DNA of 16,418 bases, from NCBI GenBank assembly GCA_000434055.1, contig HF999647.1, positions 359,733 through 376,150 on the forward strand, written 5' to 3'. The position numbers and the translations under genes were made by a program. Of the stretch, positions 1-6,919 are shown one piece after another. The DNA comes from Ruminococcus sp. CAG:488. GTDB taxonomy: Bacteria; Bacillota; Clostridia; Oscillospirales; Acutalibacteraceae. The stretch's first letter is position 1. Every line of letters begins with the position of its first letter. The notes below the pieces were generated by a model that was given only the letters and a program-made list of their open reading frames with translations, had not been told where the DNA came from and searched no databases.

Positions 1-165
1 GCTCGGCGGTGGTTTTGTGTCGCAGCAATCAGAGCCGTAAAGTAATGTTAAGATAATATATGAAGTTTGTCAATGGCATTAGGCGGAACGGTCGATTCAA
101 CTATATAGATTTGCAAAAACAGCTAATTCAACCGAATATATAAAGGCGTTTTGCTTACAAAACAA
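1..165. other. Window edge, no confident gene; possible 3' tail of a plus-strand gene
   Basis: In frame 2 the first 40 bases read LGGGFVSQQSEP and then a TAA stop at 38-40, which could be the C-terminus of a plus-strand gene that converges on lysC. Twelve residues are too few to identify a protein, and the other frames are also open for a short way. Bases 41-165 are AT-rich and show no gene or RNA that I recognise. Confidence 0.2.
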
Positions 166-198
166 AAATGCACGGTGCGAATATCGTACCGTGCATTT
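166..198 (-). terminator. Rho-independent terminator of the hom-lysC operon
   Basis: The arms AAATGCACGGT (166-176) and ACCGTGCATTT (188-198) pair perfectly over 11 bp. The bases between them extend the helix (one G-U pair) to about 15 bp with a three-base loop. Read on the minus strand, the stem is followed directly by a T-rich tail (TTTTTGTTTTG counting the stem end). It lies 67 bp after the lysC stop. The plus-strand side has no T tract, so it should act mainly on the lysC transcript. Confidence 0.85.
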
Positions 199-265
199 AG
201 AGTTATAACCTACAAAGGAATCCCAAAGGGGATATTGTGGTGTTGACTTAAATCTTTTATTTATC

Positions 266-739
266 TCAGTCATTGCCAAAGAAGGCTTCGTGAACTGCGG
301 AAACAGCCTTGTCTGCATCCTTCTCGTCGATAAGTACGGAGATTTTGATCTCGCTTGTTGAAATCGTCTGAATGTTGATTCCCTTGCCGTAGAGAGCCTC
401 AAACATTTTTGAAGCCGTGCCCGGGTGAGTCTCCATACCGGCGCCGACAACGGAAACCTTTGCAACCGTGTTATCGCTGAATACCTTTGCGTCGCCGATG
501 AACGGGAGAGCCTTGATACATTCAACTGCTTCATCTTCATTTGCCATGCTGACAGTGAAAACGATATCTTTTGTATTATCTCTGCCGACAGACTGGAGAA
601 TGATATCAACATTTATGTTGTTTTTAGCAAGCTGTGAGAAAACCTTGAATGCGATTCCCGGAACATCCTCAACGCCTACGATAGAAATTTTTGATACGTC
701 CTTGTCCTTTGTTACGCCTCTGACTAACATCTTTTCCAT
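266..739 (-). CDS. lysC: Internal in-frame start: probable aspartokinase beta subunit
   Basis: Inside lysC, Met246 (ATG at 737-739) is preceded by AAAGGAG (complement of 749-755) at a 9-base spacing, which is a better ribosome site than that of the full-length start. Translation from here gives a 157-residue protein beginning MEKMLVRGVTKDKDVSK and containing only the two ACT domains. In B. subtilis LysC and Corynebacterium aspartokinase the same region is made separately from an internal start and forms an alpha2-beta2 enzyme. The position here, residue 246, is the one I recall for the B. subtilis beta subunit. That it is used is inferred from this match; the sequence shows only the start and its ribosome site. 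Confidence 0.65.
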   Translation of the reverse strand: MEKMLVRGVTKDKDVSKISIVGVEDVPGIAFKVFSQLAKNNINVDIILQSVGRDNTKDIVFTVSMANEDEAVECIKALPFIGDAKVFSDNTVAKVSVVGAGMETHPGTASKMFEALYGKGINIQTISTSEIKISVLIDEKDADKAVSAVHEAFFGND

Positions 740-1474
740 TTTAGTGGTCTCCTTTACGATTGTTCCCGGAATCGGGTTAAGGCTTGAAATAACCTCAAGC
801 TCAACATTATATTTCTTTGCCATTTCGACCGAACGGTTGTTGAGAACCTGTGCACCGAGTGTTGCAAGCTCAAGCATCTCATCATATGTGATTTCCTGGA
901 GTCTGCGTGCGCCGGCTACCTTACGGGGATCGGCGGTGTAAACACCGTCAACGTCAGTAAAAATTTGACATCTGTCGGCGTTGAGAGCCGCTGCAATTGC
1001 AACTGCGCTTGTGTCAGAACCGCCGCGGCCGAGCGTCGTCATGTCCTGATACTTGTTAAGACCCTGGAAGCCTGCAACAACAACGATCTTGCGGTTGTCA
1101 AGCTCGGTTCTGATTCTGTCTGTCTCAACCTTTTTGATTCTTGCAGCAGAGTAAACGGAATCTGTGCGGAATCCTGCCTGCCAGCCGAGAAGCGAAATCG
1201 CCGGACAGCCGAGCTCGTCAATGGCCATTGCAAGCAGAGCAATCGAAATCTGCTCGCCTGCTGCCATGAGCATATCCATCTCACGCTTTGAATTGTGAGC
1301 GCTGATCTCTCTTGCCTTTGCGATAAGGTCGTCTGTTGTGTCACCCTGAGCAGAAACAACAACTACAACGTCATTGCCTTTTTTGTAGGTGTCGGTTACA
1401 ATTTTTGCAACGTTCATGACACGCTCTGTGTTGGCGACCGAGCTGCCGCCGAATTTCTGAACTATAAGTCCCAT
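266..1474 (-). CDS. lysC: Aspartate kinase (monofunctional, alpha subunit)
   Basis: Phosphorylates L-aspartate with ATP to aspartyl-4-phosphate, the first step toward lysine, threonine, methionine and diaminopimelate; cytosolic. The 402-residue product has the amino-acid kinase signature KFGGSS at residues 7-12, GRGGSDTSA near 149-157 and FTDVDGVYTADPR near 172-184. Two C-terminal ACT domains follow, at about 263-325 (VEDVPGIAFKVFSQLAKNNI) and 338-400 (GMETHPGTASKMFEALYGKG), which in this family bind feedback effectors such as lysine or threonine. Length is normal for the B. subtilis LysC type. I chose ATG 1474 over the in-frame TTG at 1480 because MGLIVQKFGG is the usual N-terminus and a GTGGTG ribosome site lies 8 bases before it. 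It starts 22 bp after the hom stop and is probably co-transcribed. Which effector binds cannot be read from sequence alone. Confidence 0.95.
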   Translation of the reverse strand: MGLIVQKFGGSSVANTERVMNVAKIVTDTYKKGNDVVVVVSAQGDTTDDLIAKAREISAHNSKREMDMLMAAGEQISIALLAMAIDELGCPAISLLGWQAGFRTDSVYSAARIKKVETDRIRTELDNRKIVVVAGFQGLNKYQDMTTLGRGGSDTSAVAIAAALNADRCQIFTDVDGVYTADPRKVAGARRLQEITYDEMLELATLGAQVLNNRSVEMAKKYNVELEVISSLNPIPGTIVKETTKMEKMLVRGVTKDKDVSKISIVGVEDVPGIAFKVFSQLAKNNINVDIILQSVGRDNTKDIVFTVSMANEDEAVECIKALPFIGDAKVFSDNTVAKVSVVGAGMETHPGTASKMFEALYGKGINIQTISTSEIKISVLIDEKDADKAVSAVHEAFFGND

Positions 1475-1496
1475 GATCAATTCACCACTTTATATT

Positions 1497-2726
1497 TTAA
1501 TAATTAACTACCCTGATTGTTGAAAGCACATTGATATTCTTTATCTCACCGAGCTTGGCTCTGAGCGTGCCCTCCCTGTCCTCCGATGTGACGAAAGCAA
1601 ATTCATCATCCGGAGCGTTCTCTCTCGAAAGAACGCTGATGCTGCCGAAAAGCTCACCGGCTTTGCTGAGCGCACATTCCTTGCAGCCTGTTGCACGGAC
1701 GTAAAGAGCAGTTTTAACCTCGTTATGATCGATAAGAGAACCGTCAACCGCCTTATCCCAGCTTATGCCCTTGTTGCGTCCGATGTGCTGTGCACAATCA
1801 ATCATATCGCCGACAACCGCACTTGCCGTTGCCATTTTGCCTGCACCCTGACCGTAGAAAGCAACGTCGCCGACCGCATTACCGCGGACAAGAACGGAAT
1901 TGAACACTCCGTTGACACCCGAAAGAATACTTGAATTTGAAACGAATGCGGGTGAAACCATTGCGGAGGTTTTGCCGTCTACCTTTTTGGCTCTGCCGAG
2001 AAGCTTGATTACGCCGCCCCATGAGCGTGCATAATCAACATCTTCAAGCGTAATCTTTGTTATACCTTCGGTATAGACCGACTTGGGATAAACATGATTG
2101 CCGAAGCAAAGCGCGGCAAGAATACAAATCTTGCGGCATGCATCAAAGCCCTCAATATCTGCCGTCGGGTCTTTTTCGGCATAGCCGTTGTCCTGAGCCA
2201 GCTTGAGAGCATCATCAAAGCTCATTGAGTCAAAAATCATTTTTGAAAGAATGAAGTTTGTCGTACCGTTGAGTATGCCGGCAACCTCGGTTATTTCATT
2301 TGCGGCAAGGCACTGAATAATCGGGCGCAGAACCGGAATTCCGCCGCCGACGCTTGCCTCAAACATAAAGTTAACATTGTTTTCTTTTGCCAGTTCAAGC
2401 AGGATATCGCCTTTTTCGGCGACAAGCTCCTTGTTTGAAGTGACAACGGATTTGCCTGCCTTTAAGCAGGAGGAAACAAATTCAAAAGCGGGATGAAGCC
2501 CGCCCATTGCCTCTGCGACAATTTTAACATCGCCGTCGTTAAGAATAATATTGAAATCATCTATTATCTTATCTTCGTTTTTGTCACCCGGAAATTTTCT
2601 GAGGTCAAGGATATACTTGACGTTCATTTTTTCTCCGATTTTGCCTGTAATTTTTTGTTCGTTGAGCGAAATAACTTCCGCAACACCCGAACCTACAACA
2701 CCGTAGCCTAAAACAGCTATGTCCAT
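1497..2726 (-). CDS. hom: Homoserine dehydrogenase
   Basis: Reduces aspartate semialdehyde to homoserine with NAD(P)H, the branch point toward threonine and methionine. The 409-residue product starts with a Rossmann motif GYGVVG (7-12) and has the TSNKE segment (Lys99), GILNGTTNFILSKM (150-163) and DIEGFDACRK (190-199), where Asp195 and Lys199 match the family's catalytic residues. A C-terminal ACT-like segment covers about 345-409, consistent with feedback control. Start: ATG 2726 has AGGGAG 8 bases upstream and begins exactly at the Rossmann strand, whereas the open frame extends to 2765 with no better site. It is the first gene of a two-gene operon with lysC. No thrB or thrC is in the window. 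Upstream (2727-2800) is AT-rich and divergent from the next gene; I see only weak -10-like matches (TATGAT) for its promoter. Confidence 0.95.
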   Translation of the reverse strand: MDIAVLGYGVVGSGVAEVISLNEQKITGKIGEKMNVKYILDLRKFPGDKNEDKIIDDFNIILNDGDVKIVAEAMGGLHPAFEFVSSCLKAGKSVVTSNKELVAEKGDILLELAKENNVNFMFEASVGGGIPVLRPIIQCLAANEITEVAGILNGTTNFILSKMIFDSMSFDDALKLAQDNGYAEKDPTADIEGFDACRKICILAALCFGNHVYPKSVYTEGITKITLEDVDYARSWGGVIKLLGRAKKVDGKTSAMVSPAFVSNSSILSGVNGVFNSVLVRGNAVGDVAFYGQGAGKMATASAVVGDMIDCAQHIGRNKGISWDKAVDGSLIDHNEVKTALYVRATGCKECALSKAGELFGSISVLSRENAPDDEFAFVTSEDREGTLRAKLGEIKNINVLSTIRVVNY

Positions 2727-2826
2727 TGTTTTCAACTCCCTGATACGTTTAAACGATATAATCAACTTAGTTTATCATAAAAGTGTAAAATAATAAAGTG
2801 TTTTTTGAAATTTTTTCATTTTTTAT

Positions 2827-2853
2827 TTGCATTATTCTCTTTTATGGTATAAT
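2827..2853 (+). promoter_or_regulatory. SigmaA-type promoter with extended -10 for the YtvI-like gene
   Basis: The extended -10 TGGTATAAT has its TATAAT at 2848-2853. A -35-like TTGCAT lies at 2827-2832, with a 15-bp spacer. Shifting to TAATAT at 2850-2855 gives a 17-bp spacer. Transcription would start near 2860, about 36 bases before the ATG. Confidence 0.7.
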
Positions 2854-2895
2854 ATATTCATTGTAAGGAATAAAGTTAACAGCTATGGAGTGAAA

Positions 2896-4134
2896 ATGCG
2901 TATGGATAAAGCCGAAGTAAGACGTAAAAAAATTATAAATATAGTCTATTACGCCATTGTATTAGGCTTGGCATATTTATTTTTGAAATACTGCTTCTCG
3001 ATGTTTGCACCGTTTCTTATTGCTTTTTTTATTGCGGTAATAGTGCAAAAGCCGACCAATTTTATAACGAGAAAGACAAAAATCAAAAAGGGTATAACCG
3101 CAACGATTCTTGTTCTTCTTTTGTATCTGGTAATTGCTGCCTTGATCTCGCTTATCGGAGTGAAGCTGGTCGACGGAATAAAAAGCCTTATTGCTTTTAT
3201 TCAGTCAAAGCTGACGGATATACCGACGCTTATTGAGAATATCAAGAATTGGTCGCTTAATGCTATCAAATTTTTACCCGACGGTCTTGAAACAAAAGCG
3301 ACACAGTCGATGATACCGTTCTTTGACGCTCTCAAGGAAAAGAGTGCCAGCGAAATTGCAAGCTTTATCGTAAACAAGGCGTCAAACGGTGAGAAGTTCT
3401 CAATTGCGAGCCTTTCAACTCCACTCAGCGGAATCTGGAGCACAGCAAAGCAGATACCGTCCGCCTTTGTTGCCGTTATGATAGCGATAGTTTCCTCTTG
3501 CTTTATGGCAGTTGACTATGACCGGCTTGTTATATTTATCAAGGGTCAGATTTCGGAGGAAAATGAAGGTAAGCTTTCCGCAACCAAGCGAATTGTATTT
3601 AAATCACTCGGAAAACTTATAAAATCATATGTTCTTATTATTTGCATAACGGGTATTGAGATTTTTGTCGGATTGAATATCCTTACACTTATCGGAATTT
3701 ACAAGGACGGCAACATTGTTGCACTGTCGCTGATTATCGCCGTGCTGGATATCCTACCTGTCATCGGAACGGGTACATTTATGGTTCCGTGGGCGCTTTA
3801 CAGTCTGATAACCGGCAAGGTCGGATTAGCAATAGGACTGTTTGTTGTCTATGCAATTATCTATGTTGTAAGACAGATAATAGAGCCGAAAATCGTCGGC
3901 GGAACGGTTGATTTGCCGTCGTTCGTCACCCTTATGGGTATGTATATCGGTTCACAACTGTTCGGATTTATCGGAATCTTCCTTGTGCCGATTCTTATAA
4001 TCATCGTCAAGCTTCTCAACGATGAGGGAATTATCCACCTTTGGAACAACAGCGATGCGTTTGAAGATGAAGTTTCCTCCGAGCCTAAAATCAAGCTCCC
4101 GAAGCTGTCGTTTATGAAGAAAAAGAAGAAATAA
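2896..4134 (+). CDS. AI-2E family transporter, YtvI-like membrane protein
   Basis: Polytopic membrane protein of the AI-2E exporter-like (PerM/YdbI/YtvI) family. The 412 residues show hydrophobic helices at about 14-50, a helix at 68-90, a soluble amphipathic stretch at 91-185, and further helices at about 190-207, 243-268, 273-310, 312-327 and 340-373. The segment DILPVIGTGTFMVPWALYSL (284-303) followed by VVRQIIEPKIVGG (324-336) most resembles the sporulation protein YtvI rather than the AI-2 exporter TqsA. The transported substrate of this branch is not established. The tail is Lys-rich (KKKKK at the end). Start: ATG 2896 with GGAG five bases upstream; the frame runs back to a TTG at 2827 that overlaps the promoter and is unlikely. 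It is a single-gene unit between a divergent hom and a convergent U32 gene. Confidence 0.85.
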   Translation: MRMDKAEVRRKKIINIVYYAIVLGLAYLFLKYCFSMFAPFLIAFFIAVIVQKPTNFITRKTKIKKGITATILVLLLYLVIAALISLIGVKLVDGIKSLIAFIQSKLTDIPTLIENIKNWSLNAIKFLPDGLETKATQSMIPFFDALKEKSASEIASFIVNKASNGEKFSIASLSTPLSGIWSTAKQIPSAFVAVMIAIVSSCFMAVDYDRLVIFIKGQISEENEGKLSATKRIVFKSLGKLIKSYVLIICITGIEIFVGLNILTLIGIYKDGNIVALSLIIAVLDILPVIGTGTFMVPWALYSLITGKVGLAIGLFVVYAIIYVVRQIIEPKIVGGTVDLPSFVTLMGMYIGSQLFGFIGIFLVPILIIIVKLLNDEGIIHLWNNSDAFEDEVSSEPKIKLPKLSFMKKKKK

Positions 4135-4142
4135 GAAGAAAT

Positions 4143-4164
4143 GCCGCAGGGTGATTCCTGCGGC
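4143..4164. terminator. Bidirectional terminator between converging genes
   Basis: GCCGCAGG (4143-4150) pairs perfectly with CCTGCGGC (4157-4164) around a six-base loop. On the plus strand the stem is followed by TTTGTTGTTG. On the minus strand it is followed by ATTTCTTCTTATTTCTTC. It sits 8 bp after the YtvI-like stop and 22 bp after the U32 stop, so it can end both transcripts. Confidence 0.8.
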
Positions 4165-4186
4165 TTTGTTGTTGCTTATATTTTGT

Positions 4187-6217
4187 TTATTCAACACCCC
4201 TGTAAAGGAGGCCTCTTGTAAATTCGCCGTGCGGCTTCTTGGAGCCTTTAATATAATCCTGAATCACGAGCGACGTTTTTTCCTTGCTCTCGTTTGTAAA
4301 ATAGAGGAGCATGAAGTCCATGTTTCTTATCTCGCTGAGCCTGTCCGCCATATAGACGGGGACGCTGTTGAGAATTTCGCTGCAGCCTGAGCGGCAGTCA
4401 ATCGGAAATTCAATTCCTCTGCGGTCGGTCAGCTTGCCCGTGCGCTTACATTCTGCACACGATTTTCCGTTTTTCTGCGGACAGTTTCTTGTCAGCATCA
4501 ACGGCAGTCTGCCGTAAGCAAAAACGCCCCTCGGCGCATCTCCGCCGATTGCCTGAGCCTGAGCCAGGGTTAGCTCGGGCGAAAGCAGAATTCTGTTTAT
4601 TCCCATACCTTCGAGCGACTTTACGGAGAGCGAGTTGAACACGTTTGAGCCGATAAAGGCATTCGGTTTAAGCCCTGCCTTTTGAATAAGCACAATTCCG
4701 TCAAGTGTGCCTGCCCATGCTTCGGTTATGCCGTATTCCTTTGCGCTTTTCAGCTTTTCGAGAATCTTTTCATCATTTGAAAAAATCCCTCTCGGCACTT
4801 CGACGCTGACTCTGAGCGATTTTTTAACCTTTTGCTCGTCTCCCAGCGGCACGATGACCTGTTCAATATAATCCCAATTTTCGGGTATACTGTCAATGTC
4901 GGCAAAGCGGCAGATAAGCCTTTTTTTGCCCGGTGTGTGCGGCTGTATTTTAATATATTCGGGAGTGAAGCTCTTTGACTGAGCTTTGTTCTCGTCAAGC
5001 TTTTCGATAACCTCACGTCGGAGCTTGTTAAGTTCGGAGACGGGAATAAAAAGTCCGTCGTCAAGCTCAATATCAATATCGCCGCACAAAAATCTTGTTC
5101 CGCCGACCTTTGAAAGCTGATTATGAACCGCTTCGGCAGTTGTCGCCTTATTCATTGCAAGCTGAGGAACCTCTCCTTCAACAAAAACGTTTTTTGCTCC
5201 CGCTCTTGCAGCAAGCGACATCGGTTCACCCTCCAAAGCCGTGAAAGAAAAATCGACAACGGTATCCGCTTTCTCTTTTTCGTAGAGCTTTTCAAGCTTT
5301 TTAAGAACGCCGGATGCCGCCGTAACATCATCCTTGCGGCGAATTCCGAACATGTCATATCCGAGCTTGTTTCTGTAATAGCCGTCCGTGAAACCAGAAC
5401 GGGAGAACACGGAACGCAGATCGTCTCGGAGAGCGTTATCCGTCACGCCGTCCACGCTGTTGCGGCAAGCCTTGACCGCTGCGGCAACGTATTCCGGCCG
5501 CTTCATTCTACCTTCTATTTTGAAGGAGCAAACGCCCATTTCAGCCATTTCGGATATATAATCAATTAGCGAAAGATCCTTTAAGCTCAGGTCATGGCCT
5601 GTTCCGTTTTCAACCGAGAAGGGTAGCCGGCACGGTTGAGCACATGCGCCTCTGTTGCCGCTTCGTGAACCGAGAACGGCACTGAAAAGGCATTGGCCTG
5701 AAACGCACATGCAAAGCGCACCGTGTACAAAGCATTCAAGCTCAACAGGCGAATTTTCGCAAAGCTTTTTGATTTCCTCTTTTGACAATTCACGGGGAAG
5801 AACGGCACGGGTAAAGCCGAGTCTTTTAAGTCTTTTAAGCCCTGCGGCGGTCTGGACGGACATCTGAGTTGAAGCATGAAGGGGCATATCGGGTGCCGTT
5901 CTGTGAATAAGCTCGGCAATTCCTATATCCTGCACGATAATTGCGTCAACGCCTGCCTCACATGCAAGCTGAACCGCTTCCTGTGCTTTTTCAAGCTCGC
6001 CGTCGGATACAAGAGTGTTAAGCGTTAAATGCACTTTCACGTTGTGTTTGTGACAGTATGCAACGGCTTCTTTAAGCTGCTCATCGTCAAAATTTTCTGC
6101 ACTTCGGCGCGCGTTCAGATTTTTAATACCGAGGTAAACGGCATCTGCTCCGCTTCGCACGGCTGCAATAAGCGCCTGGGGCGAACCGGCAGGCGCAAGA
6201 ATTTCAGGTTTTATCAT
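4187..6217 (-). CDS. U32 family protein, RlhA/YdcP-like (annotated as peptidase)
   Basis: The 676 residues begin MIKPEILAPAGS, the standard opening of U32 proteins, on a predicted TIM-barrel core. The family signature ECFVHGALCMCVSGQCLFS lies at 161-179, and further cysteines at 192 and 196 follow in the GNRGACAQPCRLPF segment (187-200). A second Cys cluster (RNCPQKNGKSCAECKRTGK, then PIDCRSGC) lies in the C-terminal third. U32 proteins are named after collagenase-like peptidases, but E. coli members RlhA and TrhP hydroxylate 23S rRNA C2501 and tRNA uridine-34. The length (RlhA is about 650 residues, TrhP about 450) favours an RNA-hydroxylation role of the RlhA type here; substrate remains inferred. 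The start codon overlaps the zapA stop as ATGA (6214-6217), so the two genes are probably translationally coupled. In Clostridia this pair is a recurrent arrangement. Confidence 0.88.
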   Translation of the reverse strand: MIKPEILAPAGSPQALIAAVRSGADAVYLGIKNLNARRSAENFDDEQLKEAVAYCHKHNVKVHLTLNTLVSDGELEKAQEAVQLACEAGVDAIIVQDIGIAELIHRTAPDMPLHASTQMSVQTAAGLKRLKRLGFTRAVLPRELSKEEIKKLCENSPVELECFVHGALCMCVSGQCLFSAVLGSRSGNRGACAQPCRLPFSVENGTGHDLSLKDLSLIDYISEMAEMGVCSFKIEGRMKRPEYVAAAVKACRNSVDGVTDNALRDDLRSVFSRSGFTDGYYRNKLGYDMFGIRRKDDVTAASGVLKKLEKLYEKEKADTVVDFSFTALEGEPMSLAARAGAKNVFVEGEVPQLAMNKATTAEAVHNQLSKVGGTRFLCGDIDIELDDGLFIPVSELNKLRREVIEKLDENKAQSKSFTPEYIKIQPHTPGKKRLICRFADIDSIPENWDYIEQVIVPLGDEQKVKKSLRVSVEVPRGIFSNDEKILEKLKSAKEYGITEAWAGTLDGIVLIQKAGLKPNAFIGSNVFNSLSVKSLEGMGINRILLSPELTLAQAQAIGGDAPRGVFAYGRLPLMLTRNCPQKNGKSCAECKRTGKLTDRRGIEFPIDCRSGCSEILNSVPVYMADRLSEIRNMDFMLLYFTNESKEKTSLVIQDYIKGSKKPHGEFTRGLLYRGVE

Positions 6218-6573
6218 AGCATTTCCTTTTCTTCGAGACTGCGGCGGATGCTCCTGAGGTCTCTTGTCATGCGCTCGGCTTCACGGCGAGCCATTTCGGC
6301 TTCCGTCTTTGCCTTTGCGGCATCCTCCATGTACATCTGAATTTGAGACTTTAAAAAATCGTTTGATTTTTCAGCCTGTTTAAGCTTGTCGGCATAGTCA
6401 AGGGCGCTGAGAACCGCCGCCTGAACCTGAGAAAGTCTCGGGTGGTCGTGTATAAGACCTGTGATCGCGTCGTCAAGGTCCTCGCCGAGATTTTTCATAT
6501 AGGCGATCTCCTCATCGGTCGTAATATAATAATCCAATCCTCCGATCGTGAGTCTGACTTTGTTTTTTCCCAT
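6214..6573 (-). CDS. zapA: Cell division protein ZapA
   Basis: The 119-residue product starts MGKNKVRLTIGGLDYYITTD, the small beta/alpha head typical of ZapA. Residues 21-60 continue with EEIAYMKNLGEDLDDAI and a short conserved helix. From about 58 to the end it is a charged helix rich in Glu, Lys, Arg and Ala, predicted to be a coiled coil. ZapA binds FtsZ protofilaments and promotes their bundling at the Z ring. Start: ATG 6573 with CGGAGG (complement of 6581-6586) seven bases upstream; the open frame to 6612 lacks a better site. It overlaps the U32 gene by 4 bp and is the first gene of that transcript. The identification rests on overall pattern and context because ZapA sequences are weakly conserved. 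Confidence 0.88.
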   Translation of the reverse strand: MGKNKVRLTIGGLDYYITTDEEIAYMKNLGEDLDDAITGLIHDHPRLSQVQAAVLSALDYADKLKQAEKSNDFLKSQIQMYMEDAAKAKTEAEMARREAERMTRDLRSIRRSLEEKEML

Positions 6574-6620
6574 AACTGTACCTCCGCAGAATAATTGCGA
6601 AAAACATCGCAAATATTAAG

Positions 6621-6650
6621 ATTATAAAATCATTATACTATATTTTTCAA
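6621..6650 (-). promoter_or_regulatory. Candidate zapA-U32 promoter
   Basis: On the minus strand TTGAAA (complement of 6645-6650) and TATAAT (complement of 6621-6626) are separated by 18 bp. A second TATAAT lies at 6632-6637 and could use TTTATC 17 bp upstream. The expected RNA start near 6614 leaves a leader of about 40 bases before the zapA ATG. Confidence 0.6.
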
Positions 6651-6851
6651 TTTTGATAAAGAGTTTTTTCGTATTTTTTTGACATTATTTGTTTTAATAA
6701 AGCATTTATATTTACTGTTATAACGTAATTAAGCCGTTATTTTGTTTAAATTTTATAATTATTTTTCTTATATGCTAAAATAATAAATATTTTTCGTTGA
6801 AGTGCATAAAATACAGGGTTGAAATTCTTATAAGCAATTTAAAATAGGGTG

Positions 6852-6878
6852 TTGTATTTTCTACAAAAATGGTATAAA
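6852..6878 (+). promoter_or_regulatory. Candidate glgP promoter with extended -10
   Basis: TGG followed by TATAAA (6873-6878) forms an extended -10. TTGTAT (6852-6857) is the -35-like box, with a 15-bp spacer, or 17 bp if TAAAAT (6875-6880) is the -10. The architecture is nearly the same as that of the YtvI-like gene. The expected start near 6885 leaves a leader of about 35 bases. Confidence 0.6.
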
Positions 6879-6919
6879 ATAAAAATATTAAATCAGGTAA
6901 TCAAGTCAGGAGGCTTTTT

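Larger units (their letters stand above)
6574..6919. other. AT-rich divergent intergenic region between zapA and glgP
   Basis: These 346 bases hold no gene. They contain promoters for both flanking genes, listed separately. A small inverted repeat, TTGCGA (6595-6600) and TCGCAA (6607-6612), lies in the zapA leader. The middle (about 6660-6840) is very AT-rich, with TTGACA at 6679-6684 lacking a convincing -10, and TTGAAA (6819-6824) with TAAAAT (6840-6845) as a possible second glgP promoter at a short 15-bp spacing. I found no riboswitch and no CcpA-type cre box. Confidence 0.6.

Noticed and set aside
2727..2830. Lysine or threonine riboswitch or attenuator before hom
   Set aside because: Only about 100 AT-rich bases separate hom from the divergent gene, with no stable hairpin, leader peptide rich in Thr/Ile/Lys, or lysine-riboswitch core.
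4187..6217. Secreted collagenase interpretation of the U32 protein
   Set aside because: No signal peptide is present, the gene is coupled to zapA, and long members of this family are better explained as RNA-modifying enzymes.
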